A DNA stretch of 15,097 nt, taken from JALYNX01 sp040905925. GTDB taxonomy: Bacteria > Actinomycetota > Acidimicrobiia > Spongiisociales > ZC4RG35. Positions within the stretch are counted from its first letter, which is position 1. Each line of letters starts with the position of its first letter. The DNA lies in assembly GCA_040905925.1 (NCBI GenBank), contig JBBDQO010000131.1:1-15097 (forward strand), in the 5' to 3' direction. Under the pieces are notes generated by a model, which saw only the letters and a list, made by a program, of their open reading frames with translations, was not told where the DNA came from and did not search any database. The position numbers were made by a program, and so were the translations under genes. Positions 1-7,504 of the stretch are shown piece after piece.

Positions 1-554
1 CGATGGACGCATTCATCTCGGCGTTTGCCCCTGAGTTCGAGGATGTCAGATTCGTTTTGAAGGTGTCCAATCTGAACAAGTTCCCCGCCAGTCAGAAGGA
101 GATCCTGGGTCTCGAAGAGAAGTACCCGGCGATCTCGGTCATCGACGAGTACCTACAGCGCGAGGAGGTCATGGACTTGATGGCCGCCGCCGACGTCTAC
201 GTATCCTTGCATGCCGCCGAGGGCTTCGGATTGACCCTGCTCGAGGCCATGGCGCTGGGCACCCCGGTCATATGCACCGCCTACAGCGGGAACATGGACT
301 TCACCAACGACGCCAACTCCTGGCTGGTCGGATTCGAGATGATGCGCACCGATGAGCGAACCGGGCCCTATCCGGAAGGCTCGGTGTGGGCCTCACCTGA
401 TGTGGAGGACGCGGTCGGGGCGATGAGACACATCGGGGCCAACCGTTCTGAAATCGCCGTCAAAGCCGAACTGGCCTATCGAGACGCACTGGAGGCGGCC
501 TCCCTCGAGCGCTACGCCCACCGCCTCGACGAACAGCTTCGGCGGGTGCTCTGA
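1..554 (+). CDS. GT4-type glycosyltransferase, 3' part only
   Basis: This is the C-terminal half of a retaining GT-B glycosyltransferase, which would transfer a sugar from a nucleotide-sugar donor during glycan assembly in the cytoplasm. The frame is open from the left edge. An ATG at position 3 exists, but the protein there already reads like the middle of the second Rossmann domain (FVLKVSNLN, then VIDEYLQREEVMDLMAAADV), so the true start lies outside the window. The GT4 donor-binding EX7E motif is present as EGFGLTLLE, about 102-110 residues before the stop, followed by AMALGTPVI and a SGNMDF segment. The TGA at 552-554 sits one base from the stop of the convergent neighbour. Family assignment is firm; donor and acceptor cannot be read from the sequence. 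Confidence 0.88.
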   Translation, partial: MDAFISAFAPEFEDVRFVLKVSNLNKFPASQKEILGLEEKYPAISVIDEYLQREEVMDLMAAADVYVSLHAAEGFGLTLLEAMALGTPVICTAYSGNMDFTNDANSWLVGFEMMRTDERTGPYPEGSVWASPDVEDAVGAMRHIGANRSEIAVKAELAYRDALEAASLERYAHRLDEQLRRVL

Positions 555-555
555 C

Positions 556-1704
556 TCACAGCCTTTCGATCAGCCCGTCCAGGATCGCCGCCGACCCCGA
601 CCAGGTGAAGTCAGCCTCGACACGGCGACGGCCCGCCCTTCCCAGTGCGGTGGCGCGGTCGACGTCTCGCAGCAACGGGATCAACGCCGAGGCCAGATCG
701 ACGGCACCAGGGCCATCTGCAACCAGACCATCCACCTCATCGCGCACCACTGATCTGTTGACCGGACTGTCGGTGACCACCACCGGTGTGCCCTGGGCCC
801 AGGCTTCGAGGGTGGTGATACCGAACGACTCAGTCAGGGAAGGACTCACCACCACCCGCGCTGCGGCCAACAGCTGATCCTTCTCCATTTCGTTTGGGGT
901 GTTCACGATTCTCACCCTCTGGTCGGCCGCGAACCAGATCGCCGGATCCGCTCCGACGCCCGGTGGCGAGCCGGCCAACACCAGGAGGACCTCGGGTAAC
1001 TCCTGCCACACGGTCTTCATTGCCTTGTAGAGGACATCGAGGCGTTTCGAGGCGGTGCGGCGCCCCACGAAGAGGACCACCATCGGCTCTCGATCGACTG
1101 ACACCGTGTCGCCAAAGGCCACACCGGGAGGGATCACAGAAGTGGCTTGCGGTTGGGCACCATAGGACTCGAGAAGCCGGTCCCTTTCGTAGTCGGTGAG
1201 AGCGATGACCCCATCGGCAACCGCCACGGCTTCGGAAACCCGATCGATGGACCAGTAAGGGTCATCCTCATGGAGCATCGGGACATAGACCAGCTTCCAG
1301 GAGGCCGTCGCCCTGAGCCGAAGCACCTCGGTCACATTGGGGAAGAGATGAGGCAGGGTCACCACCACGTCCGGGGCAAGTCCTGAGAGGGAGTCACCCA
1401 GATTGCGCTGGAACCGTTCGGTCGAAGATCGGAGCACCCGATCAACGCCCAGGAAATTTCCCAACAGTCGGTAACCGAAATCTCCGTACGCCAACCTATG
1501 GACACTTACCTCCTTGATCGTCTCACTTGCCGGGCCGACGCCACGATGGCCCAGCTCGTAAAACGCCTCGGGATCGTCAACGTCGGCGACCACGACATGG
1601 ACCTCATGTCCCAACCCGGCGAGCCCTTCGGCCAGACCCCGGGCGTAACGCTCCGCGCCCCCGATCGAGGGCGAGTAGGCATGGGGTACGAACACCACTC
1701 TCAC
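556..1704 (-). CDS. GT4 family glycosyltransferase
   Basis: This is a complete 382-residue GT-B glycosyltransferase of the GT4 group. The N-terminal Rossmann domain starts at once with MRVVFVPHAYSPSIGGAERY, whose GGAE loop (residues 15-18) is typical for acceptor and donor contact. The linker reads IPPGV (191-195). The second domain has VGRRTASKRLD (213-223), where the R and K normally bind donor phosphate, and the EX7E pair at E292 and E300 (ESFGITTLE), followed by AWAQGTPVVV. The length is normal for the family. The start is GTG at 1704, because the fold begins right there; no strong ribosome site precedes it. It diverges from gmd across 66 bases and converges on the partial GT4 gene with one base between the stops. 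The sugar specificity is unknown. Confidence 0.93.
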   Translation of the reverse strand: MRVVFVPHAYSPSIGGAERYARGLAEGLAGLGHEVHVVVADVDDPEAFYELGHRGVGPASETIKEVSVHRLAYGDFGYRLLGNFLGVDRVLRSSTERFQRNLGDSLSGLAPDVVVTLPHLFPNVTEVLRLRATASWKLVYVPMLHEDDPYWSIDRVSEAVAVADGVIALTDYERDRLLESYGAQPQATSVIPPGVAFGDTVSVDREPMVVLFVGRRTASKRLDVLYKAMKTVWQELPEVLLVLAGSPPGVGADPAIWFAADQRVRIVNTPNEMEKDQLLAAARVVVSPSLTESFGITTLEAWAQGTPVVVTDSPVNRSVVRDEVDGLVADGPGAVDLASALIPLLRDVDRATALGRAGRRRVEADFTWSGSAAILDGLIERL

Positions 1705-1757
1705 GATGGGTTAGCCGCCCTCAAATCGTTACCATGACCTCTCTCTCCCCGACTGCT

Positions 1758-1763
1758 AGGAAG
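1758..1763 (+). promoter_or_regulatory. Ribosome binding site of gmd
   Basis: AGGAAG lies seven bases before the GTG at 1771 and decides that start. The next protein residues are already the Rossmann fold (ALITGITGQDG), so the GTG start is well supported. Confidence 0.7.
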
Positions 1764-1770
1764 CTCAACT

Positions 1771-2748
1771 GTGCCAATTGCTCTCATCACCGGCATCACC
1801 GGTCAGGACGGGTCCTACCTCGCCGAATACCTGCTCGACAGGGGCTACGAGGTTCACGGCACCATCAGGACCACGACCCACGATATCGAGGACACCCGCA
1901 TCGGTCATCTCGTAACAAACGACACGGCGTCGGTGAGCCTCCATGTCACCGATCTCGGCGATTCGCATTCCCTGATGCGCCTCGTGGACGACCTGCACCC
2001 CGACGAGATCTACAACCTCGCGGCACAGTCTCATGTTCGTGCCTCCTTCGACCAGCCGGTTCACACCGGCGACGTGACCGGGCTCGGAGCAGTACGCCTC
2101 CTCGAGGCGGTCAGGCAGACCGATCCCGCTATCCGCTTCTACCAGGCCTCGAGCTCAGAGATGTTCGGCTCCGCACCGCCACCACAGAGCGAGACCACCC
2201 CTTTTCACCCCCGAAGCCCCTACGCGGTGGCCAAGATCTATGCCTACTGGGCGACTGTGAATTATCGCGAGGGTTACGGCATCCATGCCAGCAACGGGAT
2301 CCTGTTCAATCACGAGAGCCCTCGCCGCGGCAAGGAGTTCGTCACCCGCAAGATCACCTCGACCATCCCCCGTCTGATGAAAGGTGAGCAGAAGAAGCTC
2401 GTCCTGGGGAACCTCGATGCCAAACGCGATTGGGGCCATGCCCGGGATTACGTGCGGGCGATGCACATGATGCTGCAATATCCCGAGCCCCTCGACGTCG
2501 TGATCGGCACCGGGCACAGCTATTCGGTGCGTGACTTTCTGGACGCCGCCTTCGCCGTGGTTGATCTGGACTGGGAGCAATACGTTGAGATCGATCCCAA
2601 GTTCTATCGGCCAGCCGAGGTCGATTACCTCCAGGCCGACATCACCAAGGCACGGGCGACGATCGGCTGGGAGCCCCAGATCGCCTTCGAGGAGTTGGTC
2701 AGGGAGATGGTCGAGGCCGATCTCAAAGCCAGTGGCGTGAGTGCCTGA
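1771..2748 (+). CDS. gmd: GDP-mannose 4,6-dehydratase
   Basis: This extended short-chain dehydrogenase converts GDP-D-mannose to GDP-4-keto-6-deoxy-D-mannose, the entry step for GDP-fucose, GDP-rhamnose and related sugars. The N terminus carries the NADP-binding motif TGITGQDGSYLAEYLL (7-22). NLAAQSHV (82-89) follows. The catalytic region has SSSEMFG (127-133) and the YxxxK pair Y151/K155. NHESPRRGKEFVTRKI (180-195) is the GDP-mannose dehydratase signature. RPAEVDYLQAD near residues 280-290 is also typical. At 325 residues it is somewhat shorter than the E. coli enzyme (about 373) but has all the core blocks. The start is GTG with AGGAAG upstream. Its last eight bases overlap the next gene, which points to translational coupling with the reductase that would use its product. 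Confidence 0.95.
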   Translation: MPIALITGITGQDGSYLAEYLLDRGYEVHGTIRTTTHDIEDTRIGHLVTNDTASVSLHVTDLGDSHSLMRLVDDLHPDEIYNLAAQSHVRASFDQPVHTGDVTGLGAVRLLEAVRQTDPAIRFYQASSSEMFGSAPPPQSETTPFHPRSPYAVAKIYAYWATVNYREGYGIHASNGILFNHESPRRGKEFVTRKITSTIPRLMKGEQKKLVLGNLDAKRDWGHARDYVRAMHMMLQYPEPLDVVIGTGHSYSVRDFLDAAFAVVDLDWEQYVEIDPKFYRPAEVDYLQADITKARATIGWEPQIAFEELVREMVEADLKASGVSA

Positions 2749-3700
2749 CCAACCTGGACTCCAACGGAAGGACGTGCTGGTCACTGGAGGTCATGGGTTC
2801 ATCGGGCGGCACGTTGTCGCCGCCCTGGCCCGGGCGGGGGCCAACCCGATATCGGTGGCCCAGACCGGAGGCACGGTGGTTCCCGACCTGCCTGGAGAGA
2901 CCATCATTCTCGACCTGGAGGACAGGGACCGGGTGACCGCAGCGGTGGCAGACATCGACGGCGTCGTCCATCTCGCCGCTCGGGCCGGCGGCATTCGATT
3001 CCAACAGGAAGGGGCAGAGGACGTCTTCACCTCCAACCGCCGGATTACAGACAACCTGCTGGCCTCCTGTGCCCGAGCCAAAGTCACGCGGATGTTCCTC
3101 GCCTCGTCGTTGGTCACTTATGGGGCATCGTCAGAGCCGCTCACAGAATCCCATCCCCAGCTCGGGCCGGTCGACCGACCCAGCCCATACGCCTGGTCCA
3201 AGATCACCGATGAGGTGGTGGCTTCGTGGCACCAAGACCTCGACATCGTGATCGGCCGTTTCGGCAATGTTTACGGACCGGGGGCACCATTTCACCCCGA
3301 CCGATCCACCGTGGTCCACGCTCTGGTCGATCGGGCGGCACGGCTCAGCGACGGGGATGAGCTTGTGGTGTGGGGAGACGGAAGTGCCATCCGGAGCTTC
3401 ATCTTCGTGGAGGACGCGGCAAGAGCAGTGTTGATCGCCCTGGCCAACGGAGAGTCCGGGGAGGCCTACAACATCGACAGTGGGGTGGCGGTCACTATCG
3501 CCCAACTCGCCTCGGCGGTGCGAGATCAGGTCAACCCGACGTTGAGCCTCACCTTCGACCCGTCCCAGCCGGCCGGGGCCCCGTATCGGGTGGCCTCTAT
3601 CGAGAAACTGTCTGTCGCCGGCTACACGCCTGAGGTGGATCTGGAGGAGGGTGTGCGACGGACCGTGAACTGGTATCGGGAGAACCTCTCCTCAGCTTGA
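2741..3700 (+). CDS. GDP-L-fucose-synthase-like NAD(P)-dependent epimerase/reductase
   Basis: This is a 319-residue extended SDR enzyme that resembles GDP-fucose synthase (fcl/wcaG) block by block. It has TGGHGFIG (15-22), HLAARAGGI (77-85, compare AAKVGGI), YGPGAPFHPDRS (178-189) with the conserved histidine at H185, VVWGDGSAIRSFIFVED (209-225), NIDSGVAVTI, and a C-terminal stretch ending RRTVNWYREN. The reductase pair Y150/K154 (PYAWSK) is intact. The odd point is SSLVTYG at 122-128. E. coli GDP-fucose synthase has a catalytic cysteine right after the two serines (Cys109), and here it is Leu124. The protein may therefore reduce the Gmd product without full epimerisation, or make another 6-deoxyhexose. 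The GTG start overlaps the gmd stop. The stop overlaps the convergent neighbour by nine bases. Confidence 0.85.
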   Translation: MPDQPGLQRKDVLVTGGHGFIGRHVVAALARAGANPISVAQTGGTVVPDLPGETIILDLEDRDRVTAAVADIDGVVHLAARAGGIRFQQEGAEDVFTSNRRITDNLLASCARAKVTRMFLASSLVTYGASSEPLTESHPQLGPVDRPSPYAWSKITDEVVASWHQDLDIVIGRFGNVYGPGAPFHPDRSTVVHALVDRAARLSDGDELVVWGDGSAIRSFIFVEDAARAVLIALANGESGEAYNIDSGVAVTIAQLASAVRDQVNPTLSLTFDPSQPAGAPYRVASIEKLSVAGYTPEVDLEEGVRRTVNWYRENLSSA

Positions 3701-4726
3701 TCGGGTGGTGAACCGGTCCCAGATCTCGGCGGCCCTCCGATCGTGACCTGCCATCCAACTCCGGGCCCGCTCCACAGCCTCGTCCCTGACTGCTAGTAGC
3801 TCCCGAGCGGCTCGAGCGATGGCGGAAGGATCGTCAGCGCGGTCGGTGGTCGTGATCTCCCATAATCTGGGATCCTCCTCGAAGACGCCGGAAACCCGGG
3901 ATATCAGACAGGGGACCCCGGCCAGATAGGACTCTTGGGGAGTCGATGGATGGCATTCGGAGAGGGTCACGTAGAGATTTATGTCCACCGAGCCCTGAAG
4001 TCCCACGAATCGCTCCCAAGCCAGCTCACCGTGCTCGACCACCGCGATTCCATCCAGATACGACACCTCCGGTCTCCGCATCACATGAGCCACGGCACCA
4101 TCGAGTAGCCCGACGGCAAGCAGCTGGGTGACGACGTTCTTTCTCCAGAACGGCTCGGCGAACACCCCGACGTGCAATCCGGGACCCAGGTCGACACGAT
4201 CCATCGCAGGCATCACCGGAACCCGGTTGGGCACATAGGTGACGGGATACCCGGCAGCGGTGAACGCTTCGGGCACTCCGACCTTGGCCATGCCCACCTC
4301 AGTGAGAATCCCACTCCTCCCCAGCGAGAAAACCTCGTCGATGACAGCGGCCTCTCCCGCCTCCGCACCGTGCTGGGCGGGCGAGGAATGCAGCACGCAT
4401 TTGATCTCGATGCCGACCTCCGCCAGGCGGGCGGCAAGACCCCCCGCCCCCGGTGGCCAACCCTGGATCACGACCACCTCGACACTCGCCCTGGTGATGT
4501 GATCGATCAGATAGTCGGACCAGAGAGTGAGGTTGTCACACTCCACCACCGGCGGGCCGAACGAATACGCCACCGTGCGCACCCCGCGCCAATCGGGATG
4601 ACAGATCTGGATCACCTGCTCGGTCGACGAGAGCTCATCCCAAGACCCGAAGGACAACACCGGTGTTCGCGGTACTGCGACGTCAGAGCCTCTCAACATG
4701 GTGCGGGCTCGATCACGGAGCGACAA
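3692..4726 (-). CDS. GT4-like glycosyltransferase
   Basis: This 344-residue protein has the second GT-B domain of a GT4-like glycosyltransferase. HVGVFAEPFWRKNVVTQLLA (185-204) is the usual phosphate-binding entry to that domain. LYVTLSECHPSTPQESYLAG (251-270) holds an EX7E pair (E257/E265) with an unusual CHPSTPQ filler. The N-terminal domain is short and diverged, with VVVIQGWPPG (84-93) and CVLHSSP (110-116). The chosen start is TTG at 4726, with GGGGA five bases upstream, overlapping the wecB stop by 14 bases. An ATG at 4699 would give a 335-residue protein but has no ribosome site. It lies just downstream of wecB in the same direction, so it may use a sugar derived from UDP-ManNAc; that is inference. 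Confidence 0.78.
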   Translation of the reverse strand: MSLRDRARTMLRGSDVAVPRTPVLSFGSWDELSSTEQVIQICHPDWRGVRTVAYSFGPPVVECDNLTLWSDYLIDHITRASVEVVVIQGWPPGAGGLAARLAEVGIEIKCVLHSSPAQHGAEAGEAAVIDEVFSLGRSGILTEVGMAKVGVPEAFTAAGYPVTYVPNRVPVMPAMDRVDLGPGLHVGVFAEPFWRKNVVTQLLAVGLLDGAVAHVMRRPEVSYLDGIAVVEHGELAWERFVGLQGSVDINLYVTLSECHPSTPQESYLAGVPCLISRVSGVFEEDPRLWEITTTDRADDPSAIARAARELLAVRDEAVERARSWMAGHDRRAAEIWDRFTTRSS

Positions 4727-5831
4727 TCAGATCCCCGATCTCTCGGACGATCCGAGCCGATGCTGTCCCGTCTCCGTATGGCGAAGGGATCGAGGCCAGT
4801 CGCTGATGAAGCCCCGGGATGTCTGCGGTCCATCGCCCGGCGATGTCCGATATCCCCGGCCCGGGCTCGACCAGCTCGGCGAAGGTGCCCAGCACCTCGG
4901 GACGCTCGGTGCTGCGACGCACCACGATCACAGAGCGCTTGTAGATCGACACCTCCTCCTGGACCCCGCCGGAATCCGAGACTAGAAAGGCGGACTCGGC
5001 ACCGAGACCAAGGAACTCGCGATAGCCGATGGGCTCGATGACCCTGATCGCCCTGAGCAAATCGCCCAGGCCGTGCTCTTCGGCCCGGGCCATCGAGCGG
5101 GGATGAAGGGGGAGCAGCACCGGGAGGCGCAACGAGGCGAGCTCACCGAGCACGGTGCGGAACCGTTCGGGGTCGTCGACATTCTCGGGACGGTGAAATG
5201 TGGACAGGACGAACCCCCCGCTCGTGAGATCATGCTCATCGAGCAGCCGGGCTCGCTCCGAGGGGTCGGGCATCAGCTCGTGCACCGCCTCGACGATGGT
5301 GTTACCGGTGACTCGGATCCGCGACTCAGGGATCCCCTCCTCGAGCAGGTTTTTCCTCGACACGTCGGTTGGGGCGCAAAGGAGGTCACCGACGTGATCA
5401 ACCAGCACCCGATTGTGCTCCTCGGGCATCCGTCGGTCGTAGCTGCGGAGACCGGCCTCGACGTGGACCAGAATGGCCTCCGCGGCATTCGCCGCCAGCC
5501 CACCGGCCAGGGCGGTGTTGGTATCGCCCTGGACCACGACCGCCGCAGGCCTCAACTCCGACAGTTGATCGTCGAGCGCCCTGACCGCCATTCCGATCTG
5601 CTGGCCCCGGGTCTCCCCTCCCACCCCGAGGTAGGCATACGGCTCACCCAGGCCGAACGCGTCGAGAAAGGCCCCAGAGAGTCCCCGGTCGTAGTGCTGA
5701 CCGGTGTGGAGGACGACGGCGGCCGGGCCCAAGAGCCGGATGACATGGGCCAGTTTGATGATCTCTGGCCGAGTGCCCAGGACCACCGCCACCGAACGTG
5801 GTGGGAGATTGCCTATTGACGGGGATGACAT
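4713..5831 (-). CDS. wecB: UDP-N-acetylglucosamine 2-epimerase (non-hydrolysing)
   Basis: This enzyme interconverts UDP-GlcNAc and UDP-ManNAc in the cytoplasm. With the ATG start at 5831 it has 372 residues, normal for the family. The diagnostic blocks appear in order: GTRPEIIKL (19-27), HTGQHYD (42-48), QGDTNT (101-106), HVEAGLRS (123-130), PEEHNR (136-141), TGNTIVE (175-181), HRPEN (213-217) and DSGGVQEE (286-293), then YGDG (352-355) near the end. The conserved acidic residues and the histidine of HRPEN are present. An in-frame TTG at 5858 would add nine residues, but neither start has a good ribosome site. No UDP-ManNAc dehydrogenase (wecC) is in the window. A GT4-like gene follows with a 14-base overlap. 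Confidence 0.95.
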   Translation of the reverse strand: MSSPSIGNLPPRSVAVVLGTRPEIIKLAHVIRLLGPAAVVLHTGQHYDRGLSGAFLDAFGLGEPYAYLGVGGETRGQQIGMAVRALDDQLSELRPAAVVVQGDTNTALAGGLAANAAEAILVHVEAGLRSYDRRMPEEHNRVLVDHVGDLLCAPTDVSRKNLLEEGIPESRIRVTGNTIVEAVHELMPDPSERARLLDEHDLTSGGFVLSTFHRPENVDDPERFRTVLGELASLRLPVLLPLHPRSMARAEEHGLGDLLRAIRVIEPIGYREFLGLGAESAFLVSDSGGVQEEVSIYKRSVIVVRRSTERPEVLGTFAELVEPGPGISDIAGRWTADIPGLHQRLASIPSPYGDGTASARIVREIGDLIVAP

Positions 5832-5940
5832 CGTTCGCTGGGGCCTCGGATCACTCAATGCTAAGGGCTGAAGAGGGCACGCATGGAACGTCGCACTGCG
5901 AGTATCGGATCGCGGGACACCGGGGCAGACTCCGGGGTGA

Positions 5941-7347
5941 CTAGGGCTCTACGACGGGTTCGAGCGCTACAGAGGATATTGCCAGGCTCAATTCTCGTTC
6001 ATCGGTGGTCAGCCCAACATCTGCGGGTCTCCACGTCCGGTCTGCCGAAAGTCGTACCTCTTGCTCGCCGGTGAGGATCTGAACCGGGAAACGGAAGGAG
6101 AACCAACCGATGCCGGGCAAGATCTCATGCGACATTTGGTTCTCCCCGAGTTCGACATAGAGCGTGATAGGTTGCCCAACTTCACGTGGTGGGGCACCAC
6201 CTTCGATGAGGAGAGTCGCCGATCCCTCAAACTGCGGCGCAAGCAGAAACCGGGCCACGGGCTGCTTACCCATCCACCTGACCTCACGACCAGCCACCGA
6301 CTCTCGCGCGTGAAGTCCATCGGTCTGGATGTCGTCGTTCTGCCCCACCTGAACATCGGGCAGGACCGCCCGATACATGGCATGCTTGCTCTGATAGAGC
6401 CAGTCCGGGTATCGCCACCGATCCTCTCCAACCGCCCGAGCCACCACGAACACATACTCCCCCCTGTCAGAAAGCTCGAGGCCTGAGAACCACGGGGGAA
6501 ATGCAGGAACCTGTGGACTGACATCGGCTGTGAACGCCCGTTCCACCTCAAATCCAAGCTCGCCGAGCAGGCTTTGGAGCTCACTCACCGTGTATTCGCG
6601 GTTGTGTCGTCCATGAACGCCGTAGCCGGATAGGGGCTCGTACACGTTCTCCCCAGCAATCATCTTGATGAGATTCTCCGTCCTCGCCGGATTAGGCGTG
6701 CTCAGCACCAATACGCCATGCGGTTTCTCGAGGATTCGATGGATCTCCGCCAACGCGTTCACCGGGTCCATCGGGAGGTGCTCGAGGATCTCACAGAAGA
6801 AGACCAGAGCGAATGACTCGTCGCGATAGGGAAAGGGGTCCACCTCCATGTTGAAATGGTCGAACTCGAACTCGTGACGCTCGCCTGACTGAGGACCCGT
6901 AACGATCTGGACACCCTTGCCTCCAACGTTCGCCTTCTGACCAAACCAATTGGCACACGTGACCTCCAGTCCTCGCCGCGTGAGCATCCGGGTGAAGAAA
7001 TGGGGATTGGCTCCCAGCTCCAGCACTCGCCCTCCCGGGGTGACTTCAGGCGTGATCGCAAGCGTGATCCGGAATCTCTCCAATGCGTGCCACAGGTAGC
7101 CGGCACCTTCCTCGATCGCCGGGCCGAACACGTCGGTGTCGGCGAGGAAGGAGCGAAGATCCTCTGCATCGTCGATGTCAGGAGGAAACGAAACGCTCTC
7201 GGTCCGAGGCGGTGCGGGTGGTCTGATTACTCCATAGAGCTTCGACAACCGGCTCTTGATTGGGTCCGGCATCGACCAGAGGAGGCGACGAGCCACTCGT
7301 CCGCCCACCGACGTAGCGCTCCCGGCATTTGGTGTTGTCCCGGTCAC
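5941..7347 (-). CDS. Two-domain SAM-dependent methyltransferase
   Basis: This is a class I methyltransferase that probably methylates a sugar or glycan end. The SAM-binding motif I is VLELGANPHF (108-117), followed by an acidic region and the motif FFCEILEHLP (183-192) and STPNPAR (216-222). YGVHGRHNREYT (242-253) often precedes the closing part of the fold in this group. The last 110 or so residues form a separate beta-rich domain ending in ELSLAISSVAL, like beta-sandwich tails seen on actinobacterial glycan enzymes. The start is GTG at 7347 because a perfect GGAGG (7355-7359) sits seven bases upstream. Longer starts up to 7416 would run towards the divergent gene. GC is about 54 percent in three sampled rows, against about 71 percent in the neighbouring GT2 gene, which suggests separate origin. 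The substrate is unknown. Confidence 0.86.
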   Translation of the reverse strand: MTGTTPNAGSATSVGGRVARRLLWSMPDPIKSRLSKLYGVIRPPAPPRTESVSFPPDIDDAEDLRSFLADTDVFGPAIEEGAGYLWHALERFRITLAITPEVTPGGRVLELGANPHFFTRMLTRRGLEVTCANWFGQKANVGGKGVQIVTGPQSGERHEFEFDHFNMEVDPFPYRDESFALVFFCEILEHLPMDPVNALAEIHRILEKPHGVLVLSTPNPARTENLIKMIAGENVYEPLSGYGVHGRHNREYTVSELQSLLGELGFEVERAFTADVSPQVPAFPPWFSGLELSDRGEYVFVVARAVGEDRWRYPDWLYQSKHAMYRAVLPDVQVGQNDDIQTDGLHARESVAGREVRWMGKQPVARFLLAPQFEGSATLLIEGGAPPREVGQPITLYVELGENQMSHEILPGIGWFSFRFPVQILTGEQEVRLSADRTWRPADVGLTTDERELSLAISSVALEPVVEP

Positions 7348-7354
7348 CTGACGT

Positions 7355-7359
7355 CCTCC
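7355..7359 (-). promoter_or_regulatory. Strong ribosome binding site that sets the methyltransferase start
   Basis: The minus strand reads GGAGGACGTCAG immediately before GTG at 7347. A perfect GGAGG with seven bases of spacing makes this start much better than the in-frame TTG or GTG codons further upstream (7416, 7398, 7395). Confidence 0.75.
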
Positions 7360-7441
7360 ATAAGTCTCGAGATGCGCAGCGTAGAACCGAGGCACCAAGC
7401 TCGTGGTGTCAACCAAACGGTGGGTGGGCTTACCTGAGAAG

Positions 7442-7486
7442 GCCGACGCCCGGCTCCGACATCGACGGTCTCAGACCGCCGTCGGC
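7442..7486. promoter_or_regulatory. Nested inverted repeats between divergent genes
   Basis: The intergenic stretch has a 13-base near-perfect palindrome CGGTCT-C-AGACCG (7466-7478). It lies inside wider dyads, CGACGG/CCGTCG (7463-7468 and 7479-7484) and GCCGACG/CGTCGGC (7442-7448 and 7480-7486). The inner palindrome ends 26 bases before the ATG of the GT2 gene, and the whole block lies 95 bases or more upstream of the methyltransferase start. It could be an operator or a leader hairpin. No clear promoter hexamers could be assigned. Confidence 0.35.
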
Positions 7487-7504
7487 TCTAACCTCGCCTC
7501 ACCG

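Noticed and set aside
1527..2387. Plus-strand frame of 286 codons across the start of gmd
   Set aside because: It has an Arg/His-rich shadow composition and overlaps two genes with clear motifs.
4172..5041. Plus-strand frame of 289 codons opposite the GT4-like and wecB genes
   Set aside because: It has no recognisable domain and a composition typical of antisense frames.
7403..7504. Upstream GTG start for the membrane GT2 gene
   Set aside because: It adds 34 polar residues before an N-terminal membrane segment and would overlap the inverted repeats; ATG 7505 fits the family better.
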